This document shows positions 9,540 through 19,559 of a stretch of 64,000 nucleotides of DNA, piece by piece (position 1 is the stretch's first letter; each line of letters begins with the position of its first letter). The notes beneath the pieces were generated by a model, which had not been told where the DNA came from, ran no database searches, and saw nothing but the letters and a program-made list of their open reading frames with translations. The stretch is from the NCBI GenBank assembly GCA_023614405.1, contig CM042686.1:465156740-465220739 (forward strand). Reading direction: 5' to 3'. The translations under genes were made by a program, and so were the position numbers. The DNA comes from Avena insularis (Eukaryota > Streptophyta > Magnoliopsida > Poales > Poaceae).

Positions 9540-10286
9540 ATGCAAGGATCATGGGAAGCGTACGAATCACAAGGCAAGATTCATCCTTCCAAATATAATA
9601 CTCGATGATTCTTGTGTTCTTTCATATGATTCTGTTTTTCTTCTTTCGTATATATGTAGCCTTGGAGGCTTTGACATTATATTTCTCTTATACAGTAGAT
9701 AATTCTATGTTGGATGATTGTCTCTGAACGCTAAGTTGCAGCTACATTCTAAACTCAAAAAGGAAACTATGTGAAGTTGGTGTTACTGTTATTCTGAAGA
9801 AAGCTGAAGTCGATATCATTCCCTGTTATCTCCTGTCCAAATTTGTTTCAGTGCACAACGTGTACCCATACCCTCCTCAGGCAAGGGTGTACCCACCACC
9901 GATCTCAGAGCCACAGGGCTACCAGAGCTACCCCGGTGAAGCCAACACTCCGCCTGATCATGGGCCTCACCTGTACCGCTACCAAGATGATCCTGACTGC
10001 TTCACCTTCCTGAGAGGATGGTATGAATCATCCTTTCTCAGTCCATAACCCTACTACATTAGCTTCATGTTATTCTTCGACGTTATAACTAGAGAAGAAA
10101 CCACCTGGACTATGAAATGACACTCTTTTGAACAGAAACAAACTGTGGAAGAACATGGCATATTGTCTCGGCAGGCCCTGTTCTTGTCATCCTGTGCTGC
10201 TTACTGCTAACGGGTGCCGTGTGATTGCCACTTGCAGTTTGGCTGGGCTGTGTTGCTGCTGCTTGCTGGGACGCTGCTGCTACTGA
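9540..10286 (+). CDS. CYSTM-type cysteine-rich transmembrane-module protein, 83 aa, three exons
   Basis: Proposed coding exons are 9540-9573, 9852-10020 and 10238-10286 (252 bases, 84 codons with stop). Exon 1 starts MQGSWEAYESQ. Exon 2 gives a Tyr/Pro-rich arm (VYPYPPQ..., PPPISEPQGYQSYPG) and the DDPDCFTFLRG block. Exon 3 gives the hallmark module CLAGLCCCCLLGRCCY and TGA. Family knowledge: CYSTM proteins are short, tail-anchored membrane proteins with a proline/tyrosine-rich N-terminus and a Cys-rich C-terminal helix, linked to stress tolerance. Intron 2 is GT-AG with the acceptor ACTTGCAG. Intron 1 needs a GC donor (AAG|GCAAGA, 9573/9574), a known minor type; phases agree at both junctions. 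A GA-rich 5' UTR precedes the ATG. The gene is duplicated at 15480-16310, where the GC donor context is kept. The upstream edge of the duplicated block (about 9276) abuts transposon sequence, so the promoter may be lost. Confidence 0.72.
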
Positions 10287-10596
10287 CTGTCAATCTCTCT
10301 ACCTGCTTATACATGGACCACAGACGACGCGGCCCTTTCTTCGGTTCGGCCATTCCTAGCTATGTGTATGCCTGCCTGCTCGAGTCTCGAGTTGGATGAT
10401 TTCCACATGTGCACAATGTAAGCTGTAGATCTATACATACATATGTATCAGAATCCTGCCGGCCGTGAGCCATCCCTTTCCAAATTATGGATGTCAGGAG
10501 CGGACCGCAAGTGTAACACTAGTGCATAGTCAACCACACAACTCTGAAACGACAGACGGTTTTGCCTGGGCAGTGGACAAGTCGACATGGCTCAGA
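10287..10596 (+). other. 3' UTR and downstream flank of CYSTM copy 1
   Basis: Collinear with the sequence after the pseudogene (16311-16685), including the phrase GCACAATGTAAGCTGTAGA and a shared tail ending GTCGACATGGCTCAGA. The collinearity breaks at 10597, where an insertion starts. Confidence 0.6.
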
Positions 10597-11635
10597 TTTT
10601 TTTTTAAACAAAACGGGCAATTTTGCCTTTTTACTTAAAAAAGTCGAAGAGAACAAAAGAAGAACCTGCCATGTCGTCATGTAACGATCATATTAGGCAC
10701 ACCACCACAGCCAACCTGGCTGCCCACACGAAATTCAGACACACCAGAAGAACCACGTCGAGGTTGCCACGAGTGTCATCGTCATCACTCCTCCACGAGC
10801 CAGCAACTCTGACTTCACTGACGACTTTTCCAAACTGAGCCTCACAGACGGCGTCGGAGCCCATGTCGGTCCATGCCATCAATTGGCCACACGCGCCAAG
10901 AACAGACATCTCTGACTCAGACAACGAGCTTCACAAAGAATTATGTTGATCTCGCGCCAACCAAGTACTCAACAGACCACCGGTGGCCGGTCATCGTCGC
11001 CACCTGGACACGCTCCACCGCAGCTCGGACTCCACAGCAACACAGCAAAGCAGAAGAACTCATCGGACACGCCGGGAGAACCGACTACCAAAGCTCAGCC
11101 GCGACCCATCCTCAGCTCGATGCATCATCTTTGCCAAACTGCACACTCGCAGCTGCCCGACATCACGTCCTCTTCCCTGAACCCCTGGCCGTTTTAGGCG
11201 ACTCTGAGACGATGCCCCCAAGAAGGAAAGAGACGCAACAGCGTCTCCATCGCCCGATCCCGGATCTGAGGTTTTCCTCCGGCGCCAAGACTGCAGGAGG
11301 AGGAGTAAGCACAACACGTGACGATGCTTTCAAAAAAGTCTGCGACACCCCCAGGCGCCACCATCGTCAGCTCCGGTCATAGCCGGAGCAAGGATTTCTC
11401 TCGGTTATGCTCAACCAACCTGCAACCTGAGTTGGTCGCCCACAAGCCACCACCATGCGCGCCGAAGCCCGCCAACCACATCCGTGCCGAAGCCAGCTCC
11501 ACACCTCAGGGCCGAGCACGCTAGCACAACACTGAGGCGCAGCTAAAAGTACACCGAAATCCTCGCCACCTGCCAGCCCAACCGCTGTCCCCATGGCCAG
11601 CCTGCCGAGCAATCGGCTGACCTCCCCGAGCGCAG
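10597..11635 (-). mobile_element. LINE-like fragment inserted downstream of CYSTM copy 1, minus strand
   Basis: Comparison with the paralogous flank at 16675-16690 shows this 1.04-kb block is extra. On the minus strand it is GC-rich, with CCGAGAGAAATCC and CGTCGCAG-type phrases resembling grass LINE non-coding 3' regions, and ends in an A-run (T-run on + at 10597-10605). The flanks CTCAGA (10591-10596) and CGCAGA (11631-11636) could be a short target duplication with one mismatch. No RT is visible. Overlapping GC-rich frames on both strands are not annotated. Confidence 0.55.
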
Positions 11636-11648
11636 AAAATAATTTATA

Positions 11649-11761
11649 CTCCCAGAAATAACTGACTTGGTTTGTCTAGATTTAAATATATCTACACATA
11701 AAATGTCTAGATACATGCGAATTTAGACAAATCCAAATCACTTATTTTTGGATGGAGGAAG
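11649..11761. mobile_element. Stowaway MITE (113 bp), diverged
   Basis: It is flanked by TA (11647-11648 and 11762-11763). The left half CTCCCAGAAATAACTGACTT mirrors the right half ending AAATCACTTATTTTTGGATG and GAGGAAG. Internal GTCTAGA/TCTAGAC palindromic pieces match those of the Stowaway at 16738. Confidence 0.75.
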
Positions 11762-11843
11762 TAATAATAATAAATAGAGTTATTATAATATGTTTCTTGA
11801 TATAATAATTCATAAAAAATGATTTTTTAAATATATCCACGTT

Positions 11844-14770
11844 CACTACGGGAATAACATTATACGCCGACGGCCACATTCTACGCCGACGGCAAAATGT
11901 CGCCGTCCGTCGTAACAGCTTGAACTTCGCAAGAATGACCCTTGGGTCATTAATTTACCATCAATGTAGGATGAATAGGACGACGGTAGCCGTCGGCGTA
12001 AACAGGACCGTCGGCGTAGGCGATTAGGTTAACAGCAGAGCGAGGGCGCCGGCGTAGATTTCACACCTACGGCGTAGCTATTTTTTCTTTTTGCCACATT
12101 AATCTTAGAAAAATCATAACTAAATCATTTCAATTTAGAAAATACATATAATATATCAAAATTTGCAGAAAAATAAGATCTATCTATATGAACTCAAATT
12201 TTATATATTTTTGTTCAAAAAAAATATATAATACAAATACTTTCGTAAAACATATTTTTCATTTTTCGAGTGCAAAAAACGAGGTGTTTTATGAAGCAAC
12301 CACCAAATAAAAGTTTCAAAATGATACCACCCTATTTTTCAAAAATACTAGACCATCTTAAATAGATAATGTTCCAATCGAGGTATCTCAAAACTTTCCG
12401 TCCACCCCTTGTGAAAAAGACAAATTAATGATGAATCGATAGGAAGTGAGTCAGATTTGAACTACAGGTATATGATCTGATGGTCATGATTTTTTGCAAA
12501 AATCTTTTTTAGGTTCACAATATGCTATTTCATTAGAGATCGAATGCAAGTTTAGCGAGGCTCAGCTCCGAGCTAAGAATCTTCATGTCCGTTGATTTAG
12601 AAAGTTTGACGATAGTTTAAACGGATATAAAAAATTCAAAAACGGTCGAAATAATGCAAAACCTTCGCGTGTTGTCATATTATGTGACATAGTTACAAGG
12701 AAAAATACCAAACTTGGTATATTGATTGTGTCTCAAAAAAACCTTCACAAAATGACCTATCTTAATCGAGGTTTTCTGGCTTTCAGGTCAAATGACCAAT
12801 GTTATGGCTAGAATCACGGTATAGTTTGTGATAATGTGCCCATATTGTGCACGCATGTATATCATGGTATGGCGAACAATGTTGTAGGAGAAAGTTTTCC
12901 TTTTCGTCGCACCAAAAAGCCATTTTTCATTTTCCGAGTGCAAAAATGGGGTGTTTTATGAAGCAACCACCAAATGAAAGTTTCAAAATGATACCACCCC
13001 ATTTTTCACAAATAGTAAACCACCTTGAATTAACAATGTCCCAACCGGGATATCTCAAAGCTTTCCGTCCACCCCTCGTGAAAAAGATAAATTCATGCCG
13101 AATCAGTAGGAAGTGAGCCAGATTTGAACTATAGGTACATGATCTGATGATCATGATATTTTGCAAAAATGATTTTTAGGTTCACAATATGTTATTTCAT
13201 CATAGATCCAATGCAAGTTTAGCGAGGCTCAGCCCCGAGTTAAGAATCTTCATGCCCGCCGATTTAGAAAGTTGACGATAGTTTAAAACGGGCATAAAAA
13301 TTCAAAAATGGTCAAAACAATACAAAACCTTTGCGTGGTGTCATATTATGTGACATAGTTTTAAGAAAAAAATAATAAACTTGGTATATTAATTGTGTCT
13401 CAAAAAACCTTCACAAAATAATCTATCTCAATCGAGGTTTTCTGGCTTTCTGGTTAAATGACCAATGTTATGGGTAGAATCGCGGTATAGTTTGCGATAA
13501 TGTCCCTATATTGTGCACGCATGCGTGTCATGGGATGACGAACAATGTTGTAGGAGAAAGTTTTCCTTTTCGTCGCACCAAAAAACCATTTTTCATTTTC
13601 CGACTGCAAAAAAGGGGTGTTTTGTGAAGCAACCACAAAATAAAAGCTTTAAAATGATACCACCCCATTTTTAAAAAATACTAGACCACCTTTCATGGAC
13701 AATGTCCCAACCAGGGTATCTTAAAGCTTTCCTTCTATTCCTCGTGAAAAAAACAAATTCATGCCAAATCGGTAGGAAGTGAGTCAGATTTCAACTATAG
13801 GTACATGATCTGATGCTCATGATTTTTTTTTAAAAATTATTTTTAGGTTCACAATATGCTATTTATCAGAGATCCAATGCAATATTTCCTTTTCGTCGAA
13901 CTAAAAAGCCATTTTCTATTTTCCGAGTGCCAAAAACGAGATGTTTCATAAATCATGGCATAGTTTCGGTTAGTCTAGTACTACAAAGTTACGATAAATA
14001 ATTAAATAGATGATAGGGATATTATATTTAGATACTCTCATTTTTCTGACCAATTTAGATATATTATTTGTTGAATTAAGATTTACAGATTTAGATATGA
14101 ATTATTCAATTTTAAATGGAAAAAAGGCAAAATAAATAAAATTTATTATATTTTTATTTGAATTGTAGATTATTATTACTTATTCATGGTTGTTTACTTA
14201 AATAATTATATAGAATGTAAAAAAATAAAGACGTCTAATATTATAGTCCAATGGTTAATATGATTGATATGATAGTATTCACAACAAGTTCTAATTTCTT
14301 TGTCGGAAGCTCATTTGGAAGGAATGGAGAAGTTAAGCATGCTGGGGCTGGAGTAGTGATAGGATGGGTGATTGATTGGGAAGTTTGCCTACTAGTACAA
14401 TTTGACTTGAGATTAAGTGTACTTAGATAGAACTAAAAATATCTATGTGAGATTAACGAGTTAAACAAAAGAAATGTTAAAATAATTTTTTTATAAAAAA
14501 TTTGAAAATTTGAAAAAGAAAATTTGGATTTTTTTTGGAAAAATCTATTGCCGTCGGCGTAGCCAAACGGACGTTAGTCATCTAGGTGGGACCCATATAG
14601 TGCAGTAGCGTAGCTATATACACCGACGACTTTTTTACGCCAACGGATAGAGGGACTACGCCTACGGGCTAGTACGCTGATGGCCACCGTCGGCGCAGCC
14701 TACGCCGACAACTTTCTGGGGCTATGCCGACGGGGGCTGGCCGTCGGCGCTTGGACGATTTCCTGTAGTG
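11844..14770. mobile_element. Non-autonomous CACTA (En/Spm) transposon, 2.9 kb
   Basis: The left end CACTACGGGAA and the right end TTTCCTGTAGTG are inverted repeats with the CACTA signature. A perfect 3-bp target duplication GTT flanks the element (11841-11843 and 14771-14773). Subterminal repeats of TACGCCGACGG and its complement occur at both ends (11866, 11882, 11990, 12010; 14552, 14690-14745), where transposase would bind. A paralogous empty site (CACGTTCATGAGAATTG near 17101) confirms the borders. No transposase frame is present; the interior is AT-rich and largely made of the 667-bp repeats listed separately. Confidence 0.93.
12258..13975 (+). repeat. About 667-bp internal tandem repeats in the CACTA element
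   Basis: Anchor phrases such as GAAGCAACCAC recur at 12293, 12960 and 13626, giving periods of 667 and 666 bp. Units: A about 12258-12920, B about 12921-13585, C about 13586-13880 (truncated), then the start of a fourth at about 13881-13975. Units carry shared phrases (TTTCCGTCCACCCCT, GATCTGATG, GAGGCTCAGC) with moderate divergence. Short frames inside are incidental. Confidence 0.88.
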
Positions 14771-14773
14771 GTT

Positions 14774-15218
14774 CATGATAATTGTTCAGTATATAGCCAA
14801 TAAAATCCATGTGTACCCATGGGGTGTAATGGAAATCTGTGTTAAATAGCAACTTTTCACCACATGTGCACCTCGGAGAACAAGTTTTCTCTCTTGCGGC
14901 ACCATCTTTTACGACATGGCACTCTGTGTACTTGTGCTCTAGCTCCGCCACTGCACCAAACACACGATTTAGCGTAGAACACACGTGCATGTGAGGGTGG
15001 TACACACCTAAGCCGGTTAGGTAGTAAATATTGTCGTGTTTAACCCTTTATACCCACAAACTGTAGTGAGGTGTAGAGCAATCATCAAACAACACAATAG
15101 GCGGGCTTGACACGCACATAGGCGAGGCACACACGTCCTGCACAATTTACGAAATAACATGTTGGGGGGTATGCACTCTCTCATTTATTTTATGTTTTTA
15201 TTTTTCGGGAGCTCTATC
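14774..15218. other. Flank tail plus unrecognised intergenic sequence
   Basis: Positions 14774-14865 continue the repeated flank interrupted by the CACTA element (shared phrase CATGTGTACCCATG with 18948). From 14866 to 15218 I recognise nothing. Confidence 0.45.
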
Positions 15219-15479
15219 ATGAGTACAGGTTGGAGCCACACTAATGAGTCAGACATATCGAGTTTCAACAAGAAACGGATATTCACAACCGCACAAGACC
15301 ACCGTGATAATAAGAAAACAAAAAATCAAACAGTGCAGCTGGCAGAAGTCATCGTCTGAAACAAGCCACAGAGACGCAGAGCAACCGAGAATAGCCTCCT
15401 CTGGCTTCACTGTATTCTTCCTGAAGCTTCAAGACACACGAGAGAGAGAGGGGTAGAGGGACAAACCATAGACTGCAGC

Positions 15480-16310
15480 GTGCAAGGAGCAAGGGAGGGA
15501 GTGTTATAAACACGACAAGTAAATAATCAATAACCAAAAAAACAGAGGAAAAGGACATAGATTTAACGTGAAAACATCTCTCCACAAAAAGAAAAAACCA
15601 CGGATGCCATCCAGCGAAACTTCACTATAACGAGAGTGTTTACACAACGCCGAGATTTTCACAGATCAACTTTGGGCACGGTTACGGGTTAACTTCAGAC
15701 TCCCTCTGCTTCGGCCCAAGCCTTCCGGCGATGGGGCTCGTTTTACTCGTCCTTGATTAAATTTGGATCATACTTTAACAAGACACGTACTCATCACAGG
15801 GCAAGACTCATCCTACCCACATAATATTACTCTATGATTATTCTTGTGTTCTTGCAGATGTTTTCCTTTTTTTCTAGTGAACCTTTTGCCGGATTTCAAA
15901 TTTAAAATTCAAAAAGAAAAATCTCTAAAGTCGCTACTATTGTTATTCTGAAGAAAGGTGAATTCGATATTTGTCCAAATTTGTTTCAGTGCACAACTTG
16001 TACCCATACCCTCCTCACCGATCTCCCAGCCACAGGGCTACCAGACCTACCTCACCCTACAGCAGCAGGTTAGAGCAGCCAGCTCCCGTCTGATCCTGGG
16101 CCTTACCTAGAGAAGAAATCACCGAGACTACGAAATGACACTCTTTATGAACAGAAACAAACTGTGAAAGAACATGGCATGTTGTCTCGCTAGGCCTTGT
16201 TGTTGTTGCCATGCTGTGCTACTTCTAACGGGTGCCTTGTGATGGCCACTTGTAGTTTGGCCGGGTTGTGCTGTGCTGCTGCTGCTGCTTGTTGGGACGG
16301 TGCTGCTAAC
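15480..16310 (+). pseudogene. CYSTM pseudogene (copy 2)
   Basis: Collinear with the intact copy at 9540-10286. Disabling changes: the start codon position reads GTG (15479-15481), exon 1 is split by a 279-bp insertion (15502-15780), and exon 2 (15991-16108) has small deletions and an in-frame stop. A deletion of roughly 125 bp also removes the end of exon 2, including the conserved DDPDCFTFLRG region, together with the donor of intron 2. The exon 3 equivalent (16257-16310) still reads as a Cys-rich CTG/TGC series but is expanded and shifted. The GC donor context of intron 1 (CAGGGCAAGA at 15797-15806) is retained. Confidence 0.78.
15502..15780. mobile_element. 279-bp insertion in the pseudogene, solo-LTR or TRIM-like
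   Basis: Absent from copy 1. It starts TGTTATAAACACGAC and ends ACTTTAACA, so its termini form TGTTA...TAACA as in small LTRs, and it contains GATTTAACGTGAAAAC. No clear 5-bp target duplication was found (GGGAG and AGACA flank it), so part of the junction may be rearranged. Confidence 0.5.
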
Positions 16311-16690
16311 TGACTGCCAATCTCTCTACCTGCTTATACATGGACCAGATCGAGACGCAGTCCTTGCTCGGTTCGCTTCGGTCATTCCTAGCTATGTATG
16401 CCTGGTCTCAAGTTGAATGATTTCCAAATGTGCACAATGTAAGCTGTAGAACTATACATACATATGTATCAGAATCCTGCCGGCCATCGCTTTGCAAGTT
16501 CCAGTTATGGATGTCAGGAACACTAGTGTGCCTGGTCCATATATACATACATATGCCTGGTCTCAAGTTTCGACCGCCGAGTGTCACACTAGTGCATGCA
16601 TCGTGAACCACACAAGTCTTAAACGACAAAAGCGCACAGACGGTTTTGCCTGGGCAGTGGACAAGTCGACATGGCTCAGAAAATATTTTA

Positions 16691-16709
16691 TAATAATAAT
16701 AATAATAAT
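16691..16709 (+). repeat. (TAA)n microsatellite
   Basis: Six uninterrupted TAA units. The equivalent position near 11762-11775 has a shorter TAA run. Confidence 0.85.
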
Positions 16710-16737
16710 TAGAATTGTTATAATGTATTTCTTGATA

Positions 16738-16890
16738 CTCCTTCCGACTCAAATTAGTTGACTTGATTTCGTCTAGATTCGGATATATCTAGCACTAAAA
16801 CAAGTCTAGATACATCCGAATCTAGACAAAATCAACTAGATATATCCGAATCTAGACGAAATCAAGTCAACTAATTTGGGTCGGAGGGAG
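16738..16890. mobile_element. Stowaway MITE (153 bp)
   Basis: Left end CTCCTTCCGACTCAAATTAG and right end CTAATTTGGGTCGGAGGGAG are near-perfect inverted repeats; TA flanks at 16736-16737 and 16891-16892. The second flank unit (CTTGATATAAGAATTC near 17059) is the empty site. Most of the element can fold as a long hairpin. Confidence 0.95.
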
Positions 16891-17156
16891 TATAAGAATT
16901 CATAAAGAATGATTTTCTAAGTATATAGTGCATCGTGAACCACACAAGTCTCAAACGACAAAAGCACGCAGACGGTTTTACCTGGGCAGTGGACAAGTCG
17001 ACATGGCTCGGAAAATAATTTATAATAACAATAAGTACAATTATTTTGTAATGTATTTCTTGATATAAGAATTCATAAAGAATGATCTTCTAAATATATT
17101 CACGTTCATGAGAATTGTTTAGTATATAGCTAATAAAATATTGATGAAATGTTGTA

Positions 17157-17262
17157 CTCCCTCCGTCCGGAAAAGAATGTCGCAGATTTGTCTGCATTCA
17201 CGTATATGTATACACTAAAATGTGTCTAGATACGTGTAAATATAGACAAATTTGCGACATCT
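17157..17262. mobile_element. Stowaway MITE, right end eroded
   Basis: A typical left terminus CTCCCTCCGTCCGG follows TA (17155-17156). Internal GTCTAGATACGTG and ACAAATTTGCGACAT mirror the left side, but the final GGAGGGAG terminus is missing. Confidence 0.75.
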
Positions 17263-17540
17263 AATTTAGGAAAGATTTTTCTTTATAGGTAGAATTATGT
17301 TTGAATGGAAAACAACCTTTGGAAATAGATTTCAAATACATGTTCACCGAACCTATTAGAAATGTTTCATATTCCACATATGGGTGTACATTGATAAAAA
17401 TGAATTTATATCAAAATAGTAGTTTACTAAAAGAACAAATCATACGTAATAGGAAACAATCAAGATATTGTTATACATGAATTGGTGAAATGGATGAGAA
17501 ATATGTAAAATTAATAAACAAAAAAGAAAATAAAAGTAAT
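17263..17540. other. AT-rich intergenic sequence, nothing recognised
   Basis: No frame, repeat or terminus of note; it is the left flank of the SINE. Confidence 0.4.
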
Positions 17541-17555
17541 ACATAAAAGATAGTT

Positions 17556-18082
17556 TTTTTAAGCCTCAATACTGAGTTACAAGAGTAGTATTACAAACAT
17601 ACAGAGACACACACCACACTCAATGGCAGCGCCAGGTTTCAGAGGCTTGGTATTCATTCTGAAGAATGGTATTCATTCTGCTAAAATCATTTCGCTATTT
17701 GCTAAATTTTTCTAAACCGGCGCCAGTTTTTCCTAAAATTTTCGCTATTTTACCAAAAAATTTGTTGCTTTCTTAAAACCATTGGTATTCACTTGAATAC
17801 CAAGGAAGACCCCTGGCGCCGCCCCTGACCACACTCAACGCGCGCACACACACACCCTCCTATGCACCTGCAATAACTACGCCTACAACTCAGAACACAC
17901 GCCAATCAAGAGACTTCCGAAGCCGCTGACTCCGTGAATGCCGGGTACGCCGTCCTCCCTGTGATCCAAAACGTGCTGAGATAAACCTGATGCGACACCA
18001 CAAATTCGTCCCCGTGGGAAATCAAACCTAGGTGGGTTGGGTGGCCTTTGTCAGCCCCAACCATTGAGCCAGGCTCATTCGC
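17556..18082 (-). mobile_element. tRNA-derived SINE, minus strand, disrupted by a MITE
   Basis: A 15-bp direct repeat ACATAAAAGATAGTT flanks the element (17541-17555 and 18083-18097). On the minus strand it begins GCGAATGAGCCTGGCTC and contains a Pol III A box (TGGCTCAATGG) and B box (GGTTTGATTTCC) at tRNA-like spacing, then runs to an A-run tail (T-run on + at 17553-17559). This is the architecture of plant tRNA-SINEs; the Triticeae Au SINE is the likely family from memory. Without the nested MITE the SINE is about 320 bp. Confidence 0.85.
17624..17827. mobile_element. hAT-like MITE nested in the SINE
   Basis: Both flanks read ACCACACTCAA (17613-17623 and 17828-17838), so this 204-bp piece is a later insertion. 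Its ends are imperfect inverted repeats: GGCAGCGCCAGG on the left, and the complement of CCTGGCGCCGCCCCTG on the right, followed inward by GGTATTCA in both. The CAGGGGCGG terminus resembles hAT elements. The perfect flank match is longer than the usual 8 bp, so part may be chance. Confidence 0.75.
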
Positions 18083-18097
18083 ACATAAAAGATAGTT

Positions 18098-19010
18098 GAA
18101 GAGAATGAAAAAATGAAACAAAGGGGCTTGCTACACATTGATTGGGCCGGATGGAGTGCCCAGTCGGCTACCCAACTTCTTTCGGATCTAACTTAAATTT
18201 CTGATTTTTTGCATGCCCGGTCAATGTTTGAAACATAGTTGCATTGTTATGTTTCTTGATATACATAAAAAAACATGCGAAAGATCTATATCATAATAAA
18301 CGCATATGTGCAACAATTCTTTTCATGTACACGACAAATCCCCATTATTCATAGCAAAGCAGTTAGAAAAGTCATCGTGGCTATGCAATGCATGCTACAA
18401 GATTTAAACAACTTTGTTGCATGAATGCAACATTTGCAACAAACGCCCATAGCCCTTGCAACATGCCAATCGTATCTATGAAGCTAGAAGTATACGAGCT
18501 TGAGAAAATCCATAAATTAGATAATCTTATTATAATAGAAAATTTTGGTATCAACATCGTCATCTCATACTCACCTGCAATCTGGCTCACTGAAACCAAA
18601 TATTCGTAACCTGGTAAGTCAGGACTTATTCCCTTTATATCCATCATCTCTAACGGTGGTCGAGCTCGCACTTCGAGCTCTAACTCAATCTTCACCATAA
18701 CATCCATGGTTTCCAAGCTTAGGAGGTGATGACTCGGCCTTTTTCTCCAATAACCTCACCTTATCACCATATTGTTGTCTCCCCTTTTGTGAAACTTCTG
18801 AAAATCGTTTTAATACCACATCTTACTCACGCCACCACACATGCGCGCGCGCACACACACATGTTCAAGAAATTGAAACATTGTTATAGAGAGAAGGGGT
18901 CACTCAGATAAACCTATGACTTATCCATCGAACCAATTGGGGATCCATGTGTACCCATGAGGGTGCATTGGATAAGGAATAGAAAAATTATTTATTAAAT
19001 AGCAACTTTT
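18098..19010. other. Unclassified intergenic sequence with flank-repeat tail
   Basis: Positions 18098-18930 hold an unclassified AT-rich stretch with repeated GCAAC/TTGCA words near 18395-18465 and a short CA/CG microsatellite (18838-18862). Positions 18945-19010 match 14803-14860, the tail of the duplicated CYSTM flank, and end at AGCAACTTTT where the large gypsy element begins. Confidence 0.5.
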
Positions 19011-19496
19011 TTATGGGATATGCCGAAGGGGTATACCCAGCAGGACGTTTCGACTGGACCAGGGCCTTTGCGAGTGGGTCTGCAGGACGGCGACTGGAAT
19101 ACGACTGAGAAGGAGACTGGTGACTAGAAGCTGGAGGCCCAGAAGCATAGTTAGGCCCAGTCGGATTAGGTCAAATCCTTCGCGTTCTTAACTGATTCGG
19201 TTGTATATCTGTAAACCCTAGCGAGGTACCCCCTATATAAACCTCCCTAGGGTACTCTCTGTACTCACGTTCCAGCATACACCCCATCGACTCGCTGCCT
19301 AGCCGCCGAGCTCACCACCATTGTACTCACTCAATAATATAATCTAGCAGTAGTAGGTCTTTACCCTACGGGGGCGAACCTGGGTAAATCTCTGTGTCTT
19401 TGCCCTCATCTCGCTCCGCATATGGCTGCCTGCTCTTGCCCCAAAACCTTCCAATCGCTACCCCTGGTAGCGACTACCGTGGCCATTCCCCTGACA
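19011..19496 (+). repeat. 5' LTR of the Tat-type element
   Basis: It starts TTATGGGATATGCCGAAGG (the 3' LTR starts TGATGGGGATATGCCGA) and ends CCCCTGACA just before the primer-binding site. A TATA box CCTATATAAACC lies at about 19231-19242. Length 486 bp. Confidence 0.88.
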
Positions 19497-19497
19497 G

Positions 19498-19515
19498 TGG
19501 CGCCCACCGTGGGGC
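19498..19515 (+). promoter_or_regulatory. Primer-binding site of the Tat-type element
   Basis: TGGCGCCCACCGTGGGGC directly follows the 5' LTR with one base between, the usual position for the tRNA primer site. The tRNA species was not determined. Confidence 0.75.
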
Positions 19516-19559
19516 ATGGTCGGTCTGGCCTGAGTTCTGCGGCGAGACCCTACTCGCCG

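Larger units (their letters stand above)
16590..17150 (+). repeat. Tandemly duplicated flank behind the CYSTM pseudogene
   Basis: A unit beginning GTGCATSRTGAACCACACAA and running through the TTTCTTGATATAAGAATTC region occurs at about 16590-16925 and again at about 16926-17150; it also follows copy 1 (10520-10596, 11636-11843, 14771-14865). The three versions differ mainly by insertions: a Stowaway in the first, a LINE fragment, a Stowaway and the CACTA element in the copy-1 version. Confidence 0.8.

Noticed and set aside
10873..11612. Several frames of 60-170 codons on both strands
   Set aside because: They lie inside the inserted LINE-like fragment, overlap one another and contain no domain.
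14700..15005. 101-codon minus-strand frame spanning the right CACTA terminus
   Set aside because: It crosses a transposon border, so it cannot be an ancestral gene.
18838..18862. CA/CG dinucleotide run
   Set aside because: A short impure microsatellite with no further significance; mentioned only inside the regional entry.
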